Assembly (NCBI RefSeq): GCF_019200975.1
Contig: NZ_JAHTMR010000003.1
Location: 465,639-529,638, forward strand
Direction of reading: 5' to 3'
Origin: Pseudomonas sp. PD9R
Lineage (GTDB): Bacteria > Pseudomonadota > Gammaproteobacteria > Pseudomonadales > Pseudomonadaceae
Length of the DNA stretch: 64,000 nt
How positions within the stretch are numbered: position 1 is the first letter of the stretch; the number at the start of each line of letters is the position of its first letter. Shown here piece by piece: positions 27,750-36,523 of the stretch. The notes beneath the pieces were generated by a model that was not told the DNA's origin, did not search any database, and saw nothing but the letters and a program-made list of their open reading frames with translations. A program made the position numbers and the translations under genes.

Positions 27750-28220
27750 ATGTCCGCAGAATCCCAACTGAATCTGACTCGTTACGTCCCGGCACTCCTG
27801 AATTTTTTGTCCAATAAACTCTCTGCCGGGGCCTCACAGTGCTATCGCAAGCATTTCGGCATAGGGGTCGTCGAGTGGCGAATGCTCTCGATGCTCGCCG
27901 TGGAAAATGACATCACCGCCAATCGAATTTGTCAGACGATCGGTCTCGACAAGAGCGCGGTCAGCCGTTCACTGCAGTCCCTGGAAGTGGCAGGGCACAT
28001 TTGCAGCCAGGTTGATTCCAAGGATGCGCGGCGTTACACCGTCAGACTGACTGACAGCGGAAAAGCGTTGCATGATCGAGTGTTGAAGGTTGCACTGGAA
28101 CGAGAGCGGCGGCTGCTGAGCGGGCTCTCTGCCAAGGAAGTGGACACCCTTATCGAGTTGTTGGGGCGAATGCATGCCCAAGTCTCCAACGTGAACGATT
28201 ACGACCCGGTAGACGCTTGA
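27750..28220 (+). CDS. MarR-family regulator of the VanAB-like pair (probable)
   Basis: A 156-residue winged-helix protein: helices ITANRICQTIGLDKSAVSRSLQSLE form the DNA-reading unit and DSKDARRYTVRLTDSGKAL the wing, typical MarR features. The start is uncertain: ATG 27732 or 27750. It is divergent from the vanB-like reductase with a palindromic operator between, so it probably represses that pair and itself until an aromatic ligand binds. True vanillate regulators (VanR) are GntR-type, so the ligand may be another phenolic compound. Confidence 0.82.
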   Translation: MSAESQLNLTRYVPALLNFLSNKLSAGASQCYRKHFGIGVVEWRMLSMLAVENDITANRICQTIGLDKSAVSRSLQSLEVAGHICSQVDSKDARRYTVRLTDSGKALHDRVLKVALERERRLLSGLSAKEVDTLIELLGRMHAQVSNVNDYDPVDA

Positions 28221-28366
28221 CCCTGCGCTTGATGGATACAACTTCTGTGTGTGGTGTCGCTTCGTGACACCACACATCTTGCTGCTGAATCACCCTTGAC
28301 TACCTCGGACGCCGCCTTGCGTGCGCGCCCATCTGCGCCCCTTGGAACTCACTCGCCTGCGTTTCA

Positions 28367-28411
28367 GATATCGCGTTTGCCGATAGGTCACATCCCGACA
28401 AGCGATTAGTC
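28367..28411 (+). promoter_or_regulatory. Operator A: paired ATC-N9-GAT boxes before the HBM chemoreceptor
   Basis: Box 1 ATCGCGTTTGCCGAT (28370-28384) and box 2 ATCCCGACAAGCGAT (28392-28406) are separated by 7 bases, so their centres are 22 bases apart, two turns of DNA. A TAGTCA follows box 2. The whole region is nearly identical to operators B and C. It lies 143 bases before the chemoreceptor start. Confidence 0.8.
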
Positions 28412-28548
28412 AGCGCCGCTGTGTCACAGGCAACCTGTGCCCGTCGCTCGGTCCATCCCGCCAATTGACGCGCGCCGGTTCAAGCCGCCATTCCCGGCCG
28501 CAGGTGGTGGGTGACATTGCCAATAAAAACTAAAAGAAGGCTCGTTCG

Positions 28549-30546
28549 ATGGCTACTCACTTCATCGCCGCATCGCGGCGTGCGCCTTTCATGACGAACC
28601 ACTTCTTGGGCGATTTGCTCAGCCGGCTCAGTGTTGGCGGCAAGTTGTTGCTCGGCTTCGGTCTGGTGCTGATCTGCACGATGGGCATGGCGTTCACCGC
28701 GTGGTATTCGTTGCAGGTAACGCAGTCGAGCGCCACACAGTTACGCGTGCTGGATCGCCAGAAAGATAACCTCGCCCAAGCCCGAGTTGCAGAGAAGGAT
28801 TTCGGTTTGCAGCCGTCAATGGAGAAGGCCAGGCAAGTTGAGGAATTTCTGCGCCAGCTTCAAATCGGCTCGCCGCTTGAGCACGTGGGCGAAGACTTCG
28901 GGCGTACGCTTGCGGACTCGTCCGACGGTTACCTGAAGGCGTTTCAGGCATACGCCGAGGCGCGTCAACAGGCGTTACAGGCGAGGATGCGCATGCAAGT
29001 GCTGGCGGAAACCACGGGACACCGTTTCAGCGAAGTGTTCCTCGACCAACTGGACGGTATCAATCTGAATCTTGAGCAACACAACCTGCCCGACACGCAG
29101 TCAATGCAGCAGTTGGAGGAGGCGGCGTCGTTACGCGAGCGCTTGGCCAATCTGCGCGGCAGTGAGCTGTATTTTTCCCTGGATCCGCAGACGCGTTACC
29201 GCGACGACTGGGTCAACCGAGTCAATGAACTGGGTACTGCGTTGAGCAGCCTGAGTTCGCAACTCGACGGGGATCGTCGTCGTGCACTGGATGAGGCCAG
29301 CGCAGCGTTGACCGAATATCGTCAGGCATTTTTGGCTTATGCCGTCAGCGGTGAACAGGCCATGGCGCAGCAGGTGAGCATGTCGAACTCGGCAGAGAAA
29401 GTGACGGCGCTTTTGGAAGACGAGCGCGTCAGGGCCGCGCACTCTTATGAATCCCTCCGGCAACGCCTGGACCTGCAACTTGCCGCAATGGTGCTGCTGG
29501 CAGTGGTCCTCAGTATCGTTGCGTGCCTTGTGATCCGACGCTCGATTGTCTTGCCCCTGAAGTTGATGCTGGGCCTGGCACAACGGGTGGCCGCAGGTGA
29601 TCTGAAGGATCGTCCCGCACAGCTCGGTCGGCAGGATGAGTTAGGCCAGCTCAGCCGCGCTATCGACCTGATGTTGCAGGCGCTGCGCAGTCTTGTGGGT
29701 CGGATCGGCAGCGATGTGCAACAGCTTGACGCTGCCGCCGCCACGTTGGGCGCAATGGTGCAGCGCACAGGGCAGGGCGTGCGTGCACAGCGCGAACAAA
29801 CCGCTGAGGCGGTTGAGGCCATGCAGCATATGACCCGAGCCGCTGTACAGGTCAACCAGCAAGTCGCAGGCAGCCAGGTAACCTTGGGCGAAGCCTGCGA
29901 GCTGATCCATCAGGGGGACGATCTGGTACGTCAGGCTAGCCAAAGCTTGCAGCGGCTGTCGCGGGAAATGACCAGCAGTGCGAGTTCCATGCAACTGCTG
30001 AAAACCGAGAGCCAGGCGATTACCGGCGTGCTCGACGTGATCAGCACCATCGCCGAACAGACGAATCTACTGGCCTTGAATGCGGTCATCGAAGCCGCAC
30101 GCGCCGGTGAGCAGGGGCGCGGATTTGCTGTGGTGGCGGACGAAGTGAGGGCGCTCGCCAGTCGAACGCGAGCATCGACTGGCGAGATCGACAGCATGAT
30201 TCGACGTCTGGGCGAGGTGACTGGCGATACCGCCGCCAGTCTTTTCGACAGTCAGCGCCTGACAGATGAAGGCGTTGATCTGACCGTTCGCGCGAGTCGG
30301 GTTCTGGATGCGATTACCGAGGCCATTTCGCGTGTTGAACACACCGGGAAGAGCATTGCCCACGCCGCATCGACTCAACACGACATCGTCTGCCGGGTCG
30401 ATGCAGTCCTGGGTCAGGTTGATGGGGTGGTTGAGCAAAATGCCGAGGAGTGCGCTCGGTTGGAATTGGCTAATGGCAACTTGCAGCGTCTGAGTGTCAG
30501 CCTGGGTGAAGCGGTTGGGGCGTTTCAAAGCGACCCTGTAGTTTGA
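28549..30546 (+). CDS. Methyl-accepting chemotaxis protein with HBM (McpS-like) sensor
   Basis: A 665-residue chemoreceptor. A membrane helix near residues 30-50 is followed by a periplasmic part of about 260 residues, the size and all-helical pattern of the helical bimodular (HBM) domain known from McpS. A second membrane helix lies near 310-330, then a HAMP ([17 protein letters not shown]), and a signalling hairpin with [18 protein letters not shown] and [18 protein letters not shown] receptors bind organic acids and some aromatic compounds. AGAAGG precedes the ATG. It is the first gene of the island and is preceded by operator A, so chemotaxis is probably induced together with the catabolic genes. 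Confidence 0.9.
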   Translation: MATHFIAASRRAPFMTNHFLGDLLSRLSVGGKLLLGFGLVLICTMGMAFTAWYSLQVTQSSATQLRVLDRQKDNLAQARVAEKDFGLQPSMEKARQVEEFLRQLQIGSPLEHVGEDFGRTLADSSDGYLKAFQAYAEARQQALQARMRMQVLAETTGHRFSEVFLDQLDGINLNLEQHNLPDTQSMQQLEEAASLRERLANLRGSELYFSLDPQTRYRDDWVNRVNELGTALSSLSSQLDGDRRRALDEASAALTEYRQAFLAYAVSGEQAMAQQVSMSNSAEKVTALLEDERVRAAHSYESLRQRLDLQLAAMVLLAVVLSIVACLVIRRSIVLPLKLMLGLAQRVAAGDLKDRPAQLGRQDELGQLSRAIDLMLQALRSLVGRIGSDVQQLDAAAATLGAMVQRTGQGVRAQREQTAEAVEAMQHMTRAAVQVNQQVAGSQVTLGEACELIHQGDDLVRQASQSLQRLSREMTSSASSMQLLKTESQAITGVLDVISTIAEQTNLLALNAVIEAARAGEQGRGFAVVADEVRALASRTRASTGEIDSMIRRLGEVTGDTAASLFDSQRLTDEGVDLTVRASRVLDAITEAISRVEHTGKSIAHAASTQHDIVCRVDAVLGQVDGVVEQNAEECARLELANGNLQRLSVSLGEAVGAFQSDPVV

Positions 30547-30596
30547 GTATCCCTCAGTGATGGTTGTTCTTTCTTCCCAACTAAAATGGACACTGC

Positions 30597-31532
30597 ATGC
30601 GTTATCGACGTCTTGACCTGAATCTGCTGGTAGCCCTGGATGCCTTGTTGAGCGAATGCAGCGTCAGCAGGGCCGCCGAACGTTTGTGCCTGGGCCAGTC
30701 GGCAGCCAGTTCGGCGCTCGGGCGTTTGCGTGAGCATTTCAATGACCCGTTGCTGGTTCAGGTAGGACGACGTCTGGAACCCACGGCGTTGGGGCTGGAG
30801 TTGCTGCCCAAAGTGCGTCAGGCGCTGGCACTGACACGGGAGATTGTCGATGCCCCGGTCAATTTTGAACCTGCCAATTGCATTCGGCACTTCACGTTGG
30901 TGGCCTCCGACTACGTGGCTGGCGTGCTGCTGCCGGCGGTCAGTCTTGAATTGGCCCGAATCGCGCCGGGCGTGCGCTTGAGCCTGCGGGACATGCCTGT
31001 ACCGCGCGATGGTGATGTGGTCAGCGAAGCGCTCGATTATCGTCGCAGTGATTGCGTGATTGTGCCTCAGCGACGGTTGAATCCGGCTTACCCCCATCTA
31101 CCGTTAATGAGTGACCAGCTCTGTTGCATCGTCTGTGCTCAGCAACCGCAATACGCCGATGGTCTGAGCCTTACCAATTATTGCGAGGCGGAGCACGTAG
31201 TCCGCGAGTTTGCCGATGGCCGAAACCTGGCGATGGATGCCGTGCACCTGCATGAACTGGGTGTTCAACGGCGAGTGGCGGTGGCCCTTGAAAGCTTCGT
31301 GCTGATGCCCGAATTTATCGTGGGTACCGCGCGGATCGCCACCGTATTTCGCCGGCAGGCGCAGCGTTTCGCTCAGCATTACCCACTGCGAATTCACCCA
31401 ACACCGCTGGCTTTTCCCGAGGCTGTCCAGGTGATGCAATGGCATCCCTATCAAGACCATGACCCCGCCATGTTGTGGTTTCGCGGCCTCTTGCTGGAAC
31501 AGGCCGCGTTGCTTGATCAGCCGGGCAACTGA
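30597..31532 (+). CDS. NodD-like LysR regulator (first of two in the island)
   Basis: A 311-residue LysR protein of the NodD/NahR subgroup, recognisable from the start MRYRRLDLNLLVALDALL, the helix-turn-helix SVSRAAERLCLGQSAASSAL, LLVQVGRRLEPT, and the late VGTARIATVFRRQAQRFAQ. It follows the chemoreceptor by 50 bases on the same strand and may be co-transcribed with it. Proteins of this class bind ATC-N9-GAT boxes and respond to aromatic or flavonoid-like inducers. Its 3' end overlaps the convergent HbpS/GlcG gene by 16 bases. Confidence 0.88.
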   Translation: MRYRRLDLNLLVALDALLSECSVSRAAERLCLGQSAASSALGRLREHFNDPLLVQVGRRLEPTALGLELLPKVRQALALTREIVDAPVNFEPANCIRHFTLVASDYVAGVLLPAVSLELARIAPGVRLSLRDMPVPRDGDVVSEALDYRRSDCVIVPQRRLNPAYPHLPLMSDQLCCIVCAQQPQYADGLSLTNYCEAEHVVREFADGRNLAMDAVHLHELGVQRRVAVALESFVLMPEFIVGTARIATVFRRQAQRFAQHYPLRIHPTPLAFPEAVQVMQWHPYQDHDPAMLWFRGLLLEQAALLDQPGN

Positions 31533-31963
31533 TCACCGTTATCCGCCACCAACCCAACCTGTTCGATAGCCTGTAACGCACAGCGTTCGTCATTGTCCGA
31601 CGTGTCGCCGCTGATGCCGATGGCCCCGAGAAGCAGCCCCTCGGCATTGCGAATCAACACTCCGCCGGCGACAGGAATCACCTCGCCTCCAGTCAGGCTG
31701 TTGATGGCGTCGAAAAATGCCGGCATCGCTTGAGCACGCCGGGCCAGTTCACGTCCCCCAAAACCCATGCCGAGGCAGCCTCGGGCCTTTCCGGCGGCGA
31801 TTTTTGGTCGAAGAAAACTGGCGAGTTCATCGCGCAAGACGGCCAGTGGATGACCGGCGGCATCCAGCACGGCGACAGCCAAGGGTTTAATCGCCGTTTC
31901 TCGGGCGATGCGGATAGCGCTGCTGGCGATGTTGATGGCGGTCGACAGGTCGAGTTGTTGCAT
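31517..31963 (-). CDS. HbpS/GlcG-family (DUF336) haem-binding-type protein
   Basis: A 148-residue protein of the GlcG/HbpS family: AVAVLDAAGHPLAVLRDE, KIAAGKARGCLGMGFGGREL, GGEVIPVAGGVLIRN and LLGAIGISGDTSDNDERCALQAIE are the family core. Relatives bind haem or degraded cofactors, or are found with oxygenases, but the biochemical role is not settled. GAGGACC before ATG 31963 selects the start; an earlier ATG overlaps the stop of the amidohydrolase gene (ATGA). It is thus the second gene of an operon behind the amidohydrolase. Confidence 0.85.
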   Translation of the reverse strand: MQQLDLSTAINIASSAIRIARETAIKPLAVAVLDAAGHPLAVLRDELASFLRPKIAAGKARGCLGMGFGGRELARRAQAMPAFFDAINSLTGGEVIPVAGGVLIRNAEGLLLGAIGISGDTSDNDERCALQAIEQVGLVADNGDQLPG

Positions 31964-31974
31964 GGCGTTGGTCC

Positions 31975-33324
31975 TCATTGAGCCCACTTGCCCAATTGGG
32001 CAACGCGGTCGCGGGTGTAAAGGTCTGTCCATTTCAGCGAGTTGAAGTCAGACACCTGTTTTGGGTTGTAGGGGCTGCGCTCCATGGGCACGGGGCGGCC
32101 GGCCTTGTACACGGCTTTTAGGCACGAGCGGTCTTGCAGAATGCGGATGTCGTGCAACGGTGAACCGTCGAGTAACAGGAAGTCCGCTTGCTTGCCAACT
32201 TCAAGGGAACCGAGGGTCTCGCCACGCGGCATGCAGCGTGCGCCGACTGCCGTGGCGGCATACAACGCTTCTGCCGGTGTGAAGCCCAGGCGGGTGACCA
32301 ACAGTTCCAACTCACGAGCGTGCCACTCGCCGTAAGGCGTCACCGCAAAACCGCTGTCGCTGCCACAAGCGAAAGGCACGCCGGCGGCCTTGGCACGTTT
32401 GAGCACGGCCGAACCCACTTCCAGGGTGCGGGCGCAGTAGCCGGCGTAACCGGTACTGATGGCCGGATCGTGGGGCTGGCAGAAGTCCACGGTGTTTTGA
32501 GGGAAGGTCATGGTCGGCGCGAGAATGCTACCGGCTTCGAGCAAGGCTTCGATGCACGCGTCGTCCATATAAAAGGCATGAAACACCAGATCAACACCGG
32601 CGCGCGCGGCGTACATCACCGCTTCGCGGCCATAGGCGTGAGTCGCCACTTTGCAACCCAGTCGATGCGCTTCTTCGACCATTTCGTAAGTTTCTTCAGC
32701 GGTGAACGCGGCAATGATTTCGCCATTCGGGCGGCGGTGGGTGCCATCCATGGCGATCTTGATCAGGTCGACACCATCCTTGGCCTGTTTGCGGATTTCG
32801 GCCAATGCTTCGCTGCGGCTGGTGACCAGCCGCGCGGTGAAATATTCCGGCGCACCCACGCGGCTCGGGAACCAGTCGTTGAGGCTCTGCCGATTGGTAA
32901 TGACCCGGCTGCTGGCGGCAATGCGCGGGCCCTCGAACAAACCGGCGGCGATTGCATTGCGCACGGCGATGCTGAGCTGGCCGCTATCGCCCGGGCAGAC
33001 CATGCTGGTCACACCCGCGGCCAGCACATGTTGGGCGAAGAACATGCCACGCAGCGCGCGGAACTCGTCACTGGTCCAGATATCGATGTCTTCTTCGCTC
33101 TGCGCGTTACCAAAGGCCAGATGGGTATGCACATCCACCAGGCCCGGCATGACAAAGTTATCACCGGCGTCCAGAACGGTGTCTCCCGGTTGCGATTGCG
33201 GCGCCAAGGCGGTTGGGCCGACATACGACAGCAGGCCGTTTTCCACGACCAGGGTTTGCTGTTGACGGGTTTCCAGGCCAGTACCGTCGAACAAGGTCTG
33301 GCATTTCAGGTGCAGGGCGTTCAT
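31975..33324 (-). CDS. Metal-dependent amidohydrolase (imidazolonepropionase/prolidase-like)
   Basis: A 449-residue TIM-barrel amidohydrolase. Metal ligands are visible in order: GLVDVHTHLAFGNA (HxH), DLIKIAMDG with the probable carboxylated Lys, CKVATHAYGREA, DLVFHAFYMDD, and ACGSDSGFAVTP with the late Asp. No signal peptide. Members cleave amide, ester or lactone bonds of small molecules, including some mycotoxins. The position in the island suggests that it opens an amide or lactone of the substrate or an intermediate. It is divergent from the NTF2-like gene, with operator D between. Confidence 0.85.
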   Translation of the reverse strand: MNALHLKCQTLFDGTGLETRQQQTLVVENGLLSYVGPTALAPQSQPGDTVLDAGDNFVMPGLVDVHTHLAFGNAQSEEDIDIWTSDEFRALRGMFFAQHVLAAGVTSMVCPGDSGQLSIAVRNAIAAGLFEGPRIAASSRVITNRQSLNDWFPSRVGAPEYFTARLVTSRSEALAEIRKQAKDGVDLIKIAMDGTHRRPNGEIIAAFTAEETYEMVEEAHRLGCKVATHAYGREAVMYAARAGVDLVFHAFYMDDACIEALLEAGSILAPTMTFPQNTVDFCQPHDPAISTGYAGYCARTLEVGSAVLKRAKAAGVPFACGSDSGFAVTPYGEWHARELELLVTRLGFTPAEALYAATAVGARCMPRGETLGSLEVGKQADFLLLDGSPLHDIRILQDRSCLKAVYKAGRPVPMERSPYNPKQVSDFNSLKWTDLYTRDRVAQLGKWAQ

Positions 33325-33395
33325 GGCGTTTTCACTTTGCTGATTGTTATGCAAAGCGAGGCTAGGGCGCGGCCATGGACACCACCAGCCACTTG

Positions 33396-33417
33396 CATCA
33401 ATGCGCGCGTATTGATG
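33396..33417. promoter_or_regulatory. Perfect dyad CATCAAT-N8-ATTGATG upstream of the amidohydrolase
   Basis: Seven-base arms around GCGCGCGT lie 72 bases before the amidohydrolase start. It differs from the ATC-N9-GAT boxes and may be the site of another regulator, or chance. No other copy was seen. Confidence 0.4.
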
Positions 33418-33485
33418 GCGTCAATAGCGGCTGCACATCAGCAGCGGCGGGGCTTTGCGGCGAAGAGTGACCTCAAGGGGCGAGT

Positions 33486-33522
33486 ATCGCGAGTCACGAT
33501 GGCTGGCATCGCGATCGGCGAT
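33486..33522 (+). promoter_or_regulatory. Operator D: paired ATC-N9-GAT boxes before the NTF2-like gene
   Basis: Box 1 ATCGCGAGTCACGAT (33486-33500) and box 2 ATCGCGATCGGCGAT (33508-33522) again have 7 bases between. The boxes keep the architecture although the remaining bases differ from operators A-C, which argues for selection on the contact bases. It lies between the divergent amidohydrolase and NTF2-like genes, 62 bases before the latter. Confidence 0.72.
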
Positions 33523-33583
33523 TTTTTATCGGCCGGGTCGGGCGTCTATGGTGCGCGCTCGTCATCCACAGAGATCCCTTCAT

Positions 33584-33970
33584 ATGACCATCGCCACTGT
33601 AAAAGCCCAACTCCTGGCACTTGAGCAAGAACGCCGCCGGGCCCTGGTTGAGGAAGATTATTCGCGCGTCGCCGAACTGTTCGCCGATGACCTTGTGTAC
33701 GTGCACACCACCGGATTGGTGCAAGGCAAGGCGGACTACCTGGAATACGCCAAAAGCGCAGTGCAGTATCTGGACATTGAACGTGGCGAACTGCTGATTC
33801 GCTTCTACGGCGAGCGCCTGGCGATCATGACCGGTACGCAGTGCAACACCTTGCGTAAACGCGGTGGTGACCAATCGATTCGCGGTGAAGGCTTTGCCAC
33901 GCAGGTCTGGGCACTCGGTGCCGAAGGTTGGCAGATCAGCTCGTTCCATGGCACACGAGCGCCCAACTGA
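33584..33970 (+). CDS. NTF2/SnoaL-like protein
   Basis: A 128-residue protein with the cone-shaped NTF2-like fold: LEQERRRALVEEDYSRVAELFADDLVYVHTTGLVQGKADYLEY is the standard N-terminal part, and GEGFATQVWALGAEGWQISSFHGT the end. Such small proteins act as hydratases, isomerases, dehydratases or cyclases on ring compounds, or as scaffold domains. The gene is monocistronic, between operator D and a strong terminator. The start at ATG 33584 has only a weak ribosome site. Confidence 0.82.
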   Translation: MTIATVKAQLLALEQERRRALVEEDYSRVAELFADDLVYVHTTGLVQGKADYLEYAKSAVQYLDIERGELLIRFYGERLAIMTGTQCNTLRKRGGDQSIRGEGFATQVWALGAEGWQISSFHGTRAPN

Positions 33971-33990
33971 ATTCGTTTGCCCCACAACGA

Positions 33991-34025
33991 AAAACGCCGG
34001 AAACCCCAAGGCTTTCCGGCGTTTT
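33991..34025. terminator. Bidirectional terminator after the NTF2-like and hydrolase genes
   Basis: Complementary arms AAAACGCCGGAAA and TTTCCGGCGTTTT with a 9-base loop and flanking A/T runs on both sides serve the two convergent genes. Confidence 0.9.
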
Positions 34026-34045
34026 TTTATGCTTCGCGAAACCTG

Positions 34046-35203
34046 TTAAGCGGTGTGGCCACCCAGCGTTTCGGCAATCCAGTCAGCGATGTAGTGACCG
34101 GCGTTGATGCTGTTATCGAAGCTGGAATGCTGCACGCCACCTTCGCGCTCGGTGAAGATCTTCAGTTCGCGCTTAGGGCTGTTGACCAGTTGCTCGTAAG
34201 TGCGCTGAGCCCACTTCAGCGGGATTTGCGAGTCCTTTTCGCCATGGGTCACCAGGAACGGCACCTTGATGCGATCGAGTACGCCATCCAGATGCACGTT
34301 TTCGGCGATGGTCATGAACTCATCCATGTCTTTTGCCCCCCACACCCAGCACACGTGCGCCCAATAGTGCGGTACGGGGAAGCTGCCTTCTTTTTCCAGT
34401 CGACGTTTTTGCACATCGCGCCAGTCATGGTTTGCGCCCCACACCACGCCGCAAGCAAACCGTGGTTCAAACGCCACCGCACGCGGGCAGTAATAACCGC
34501 CGAGAGAGACGCCTTCCAGGCCAATACGCTTGGCATCCACGTCGCTTCGGGTTTCCAGCCAGTCGACTACGCGGCTGGCCCAATGCTCGCTGTCGAAACG
34601 GGCAATCAGGTTATGCAGGCGCAGGGCTTCACCCGTGCCGGGCTGGTCGATGATCAACGATGAGATGCCGCGTTTCGCCAGCCAGGCCGGCAGGCCGACG
34701 CGGTATTTCATTTCTTTGGTTGAATCCAGTCCGTTGACCTGCACCAGGATCGGTGCCGGACCGGTTACGCCTTCGGCGCGCACCAGCAGGCCGGAAATAT
34801 GTTTGCCCTCGTAGGGGATTTCAACGCGCTCACAATTCTCGCGTGACAACTCGATGCCGCGTTTGAAGGTCTGCAAAAAACGCTGGTACAGCTCATTCCG
34901 GCCCGGCGCGCCATGGGCCTGCAAACGTTCGCAAGTGAGGTAATAAGTGGCGGCGCGGTTGTACTTTTCGCCTGCGGACAGCAGCCGGGCATTACCTTCA
35001 TCTTCCTCAGCCAGGCCACACAGTTTGTCTGCCATCTTCGCCCAGGTTTCGCGGAACGCTTTGGTTCCCGCTGCGTCGGGCTGCTGGGCGGCTTCCTGCA
35101 AGGGCGCGCACATCTCTTCGATTTCGCCCATGCGGGCGCCCATCTCGATGGCCAGGTCGACAGAAAGATTCCACACATAATTGGTTGGAAAGTAACGGAA
35201 CAT
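34046..35203 (-). CDS. Alpha/beta hydrolase, DHPON-hydrolase-like (C-C bond type)
   Basis: A 385-residue enzyme with a helical cap domain (residues about 1-130) before the alpha/beta hydrolase core. The core shows ILVQVNGLDSTKEMKY, IDQPGTGEALRLHNL, the nucleophile elbow LEGVSLGGYYCPRA, the acid in VTHGEKDSQIP and the His in GVQHSSFDN. This arrangement resembles FrsA and 2,6-dihydroxypseudooxynicotine hydrolase, which splits a C-C bond next to a ketone. A similar retro-Claisen cleavage is plausible for the unknown substrate. It follows the NodD-like LysR gene by 59 bases and is probably co-transcribed with it. Confidence 0.85.
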   Translation of the reverse strand: MFRYFPTNYVWNLSVDLAIEMGARMGEIEEMCAPLQEAAQQPDAAGTKAFRETWAKMADKLCGLAEEDEGNARLLSAGEKYNRAATYYLTCERLQAHGAPGRNELYQRFLQTFKRGIELSRENCERVEIPYEGKHISGLLVRAEGVTGPAPILVQVNGLDSTKEMKYRVGLPAWLAKRGISSLIIDQPGTGEALRLHNLIARFDSEHWASRVVDWLETRSDVDAKRIGLEGVSLGGYYCPRAVAFEPRFACGVVWGANHDWRDVQKRRLEKEGSFPVPHYWAHVCWVWGAKDMDEFMTIAENVHLDGVLDRIKVPFLVTHGEKDSQIPLKWAQRTYEQLVNSPKRELKIFTEREGGVQHSSFDNSINAGHYIADWIAETLGGHTA

Positions 35204-35262
35204 GATGGTTGTTGTCCTTGTGATTGTCTTGACGTTCACAAAGCACGTTAAGGACGCACCGA

Positions 35263-36225
35263 CTAATTGGCCAATCGTGCCTCAGGATGGGAGGTATCGC
35301 GACCGGCGATAGAAGGGTTTTCCAGGTGCTGGATAAATTCGCTGATGCGTTCGCGCAGCCAGCGGTGCATCGGGTCGCCCTCGACGGTGCGATGCCAGAG
35401 CATGACCTCGCGCATGACAGGGATCTTCACCGGTGGATTGAGGATGCGCAGCGGCAAGTGCTGGGCGTATAGCCGTGCCAGACGCCGGTGCATGGTGGCG
35501 ATGCGATGGGTGCCTACAACCAGCTGCGGCAGTGTGTTGAAGTCGTTGGTAATGACTTCGATACGGCGGTTGAATCCGTACTGGTTCATGAACCACTCTT
35601 CGATGCTCAAGTGCCGGCTGCGACCAAAACCGACAGAAACATGCCCCATTTCCATGTACTGCTCAAGGGTCAGGCTGTCACCGACCTGGGTATTGCCGTC
35701 CCACACCACGCAGACGTGTTCCTCTTCGAACAGCAGCTTGTGGGGATGGCCGTCGATGATGTAGCGCTCAGGCACGATCATCAGGTCAACCTCACCGCGA
35801 ATCAGCAACTCACCGGAATTGTCGCCGGGGCCGAGCATCTCGAAGGTGATGTTGGGCGCTTCCTGGTGGATTTTTTGAATGACCTGGGCAAACAGCACGC
35901 TGATCAGGTAATCCGAGGTCACCAGGCGAAAGTGACGTTTGCTGGTGGTGGGGTCGAACACGGGCTTGGCAGTGATCGATGACTTGATCGTCAACAGCAC
36001 CTCACGGATGGGCGTGGCGAGCTCCCTGGCATAGGGCGTGAGTTGCATTTTTCGGCCGACCTGCACCAGCAGTTCGTCTTCGAAATAGGTACGCAGGCGT
36101 CCCAATACACCGCTGGTGGCAGACTGCGTCATGTGCAGGCGTTCGGCGGCGCGGGTGATGTTCTGTTCTTCGAGCAGCACATCGAGTGCGACCAACAGGT
36201 TCAAATCCAGGTGGTTAAAACGCAT
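35263..36225 (-). CDS. NodD-like LysR regulator (second), divergent from the dioxygenase gene
   Basis: A 320-residue LysR protein with very NodD-like features: MRFNHLDLNLLVALDVLLEE, the helix-turn-helix NITRAAERLHMTQSATSGVL, VFDPTTSKRHFRLVTSDYL, MEMGHVSVGFGRSRHLSIEEW and VVGTHRIATMHRRLARLYA. In rhizobia NodD activates nod genes from conserved boxes built of ATC-N9-GAT units when a flavonoid is present. Operator B, with that same pattern, lies between this gene and the divergent VOC gene, so it is the best candidate activator for operators A-D. It is followed by the hydrolase gene. Start ATG 36225 is chosen by homology of the N-terminus. Confidence 0.9.
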   Translation of the reverse strand: MRFNHLDLNLLVALDVLLEEQNITRAAERLHMTQSATSGVLGRLRTYFEDELLVQVGRKMQLTPYARELATPIREVLLTIKSSITAKPVFDPTTSKRHFRLVTSDYLISVLFAQVIQKIHQEAPNITFEMLGPGDNSGELLIRGEVDLMIVPERYIIDGHPHKLLFEEEHVCVVWDGNTQVGDSLTLEQYMEMGHVSVGFGRSRHLSIEEWFMNQYGFNRRIEVITNDFNTLPQLVVGTHRIATMHRRLARLYAQHLPLRILNPPVKIPVMREVMLWHRTVEGDPMHRWLRERISEFIQHLENPSIAGRDTSHPEARLAN

Positions 36226-36341
36226 CAGGCACGTCCGTTTTTTGTATTTATTTTGGCGATACATTCGGATGAATACATCAGCGCGTCAACCTCCCGCTGT
36301 TTCTTTTCCTCTCCTCAAAAACGCGCGCCCCCAGATTTTCT

Positions 36342-36387
36342 GGTATCGCGTTTTCTGATAGGTCGCATCCCGACATGCGATTAGTCA
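36342..36387 (+). promoter_or_regulatory. Operator B: paired ATC-N9-GAT boxes, LysR/VOC intergenic region
   Basis: Box 1 ATCGCGTTTTCTGAT (36345-36359) and box 2 ATCCCGACATGCGAT (36367-36381), separated by 7 bases and followed by TAGTCA. It lies 120 bases upstream of the LysR start and 143 bases upstream of the VOC start, the standard divergent position for LysR control. Confidence 0.85.
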
Positions 36388-36523
36388 GTTGCTAAACCGC
36401 CCGGCAATCTTCGTGGCAGTCGGCACCCTTGCCGACACCACCACCGGACCCCTTGCATCACTGACGGGCTTATCGAGCCTGCGGCCGCTTCGTCCGGATA
36501 CTAATTTCAATGGAGTGGTAGCC

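Noticed and set aside
30546-30600. A possible further LysR box (ATCCCTCAGTGAT) before the first NodD-like LysR gene
   Set aside because: The spacing between ATC and GAT is 7, not 9, and there is no second box.
32188-33624. A 478-codon plus-strand frame opposite the amidohydrolase
   Set aside because: The minus-strand amidohydrolase has all its metal ligands; the antisense frame has no recognisable domain.
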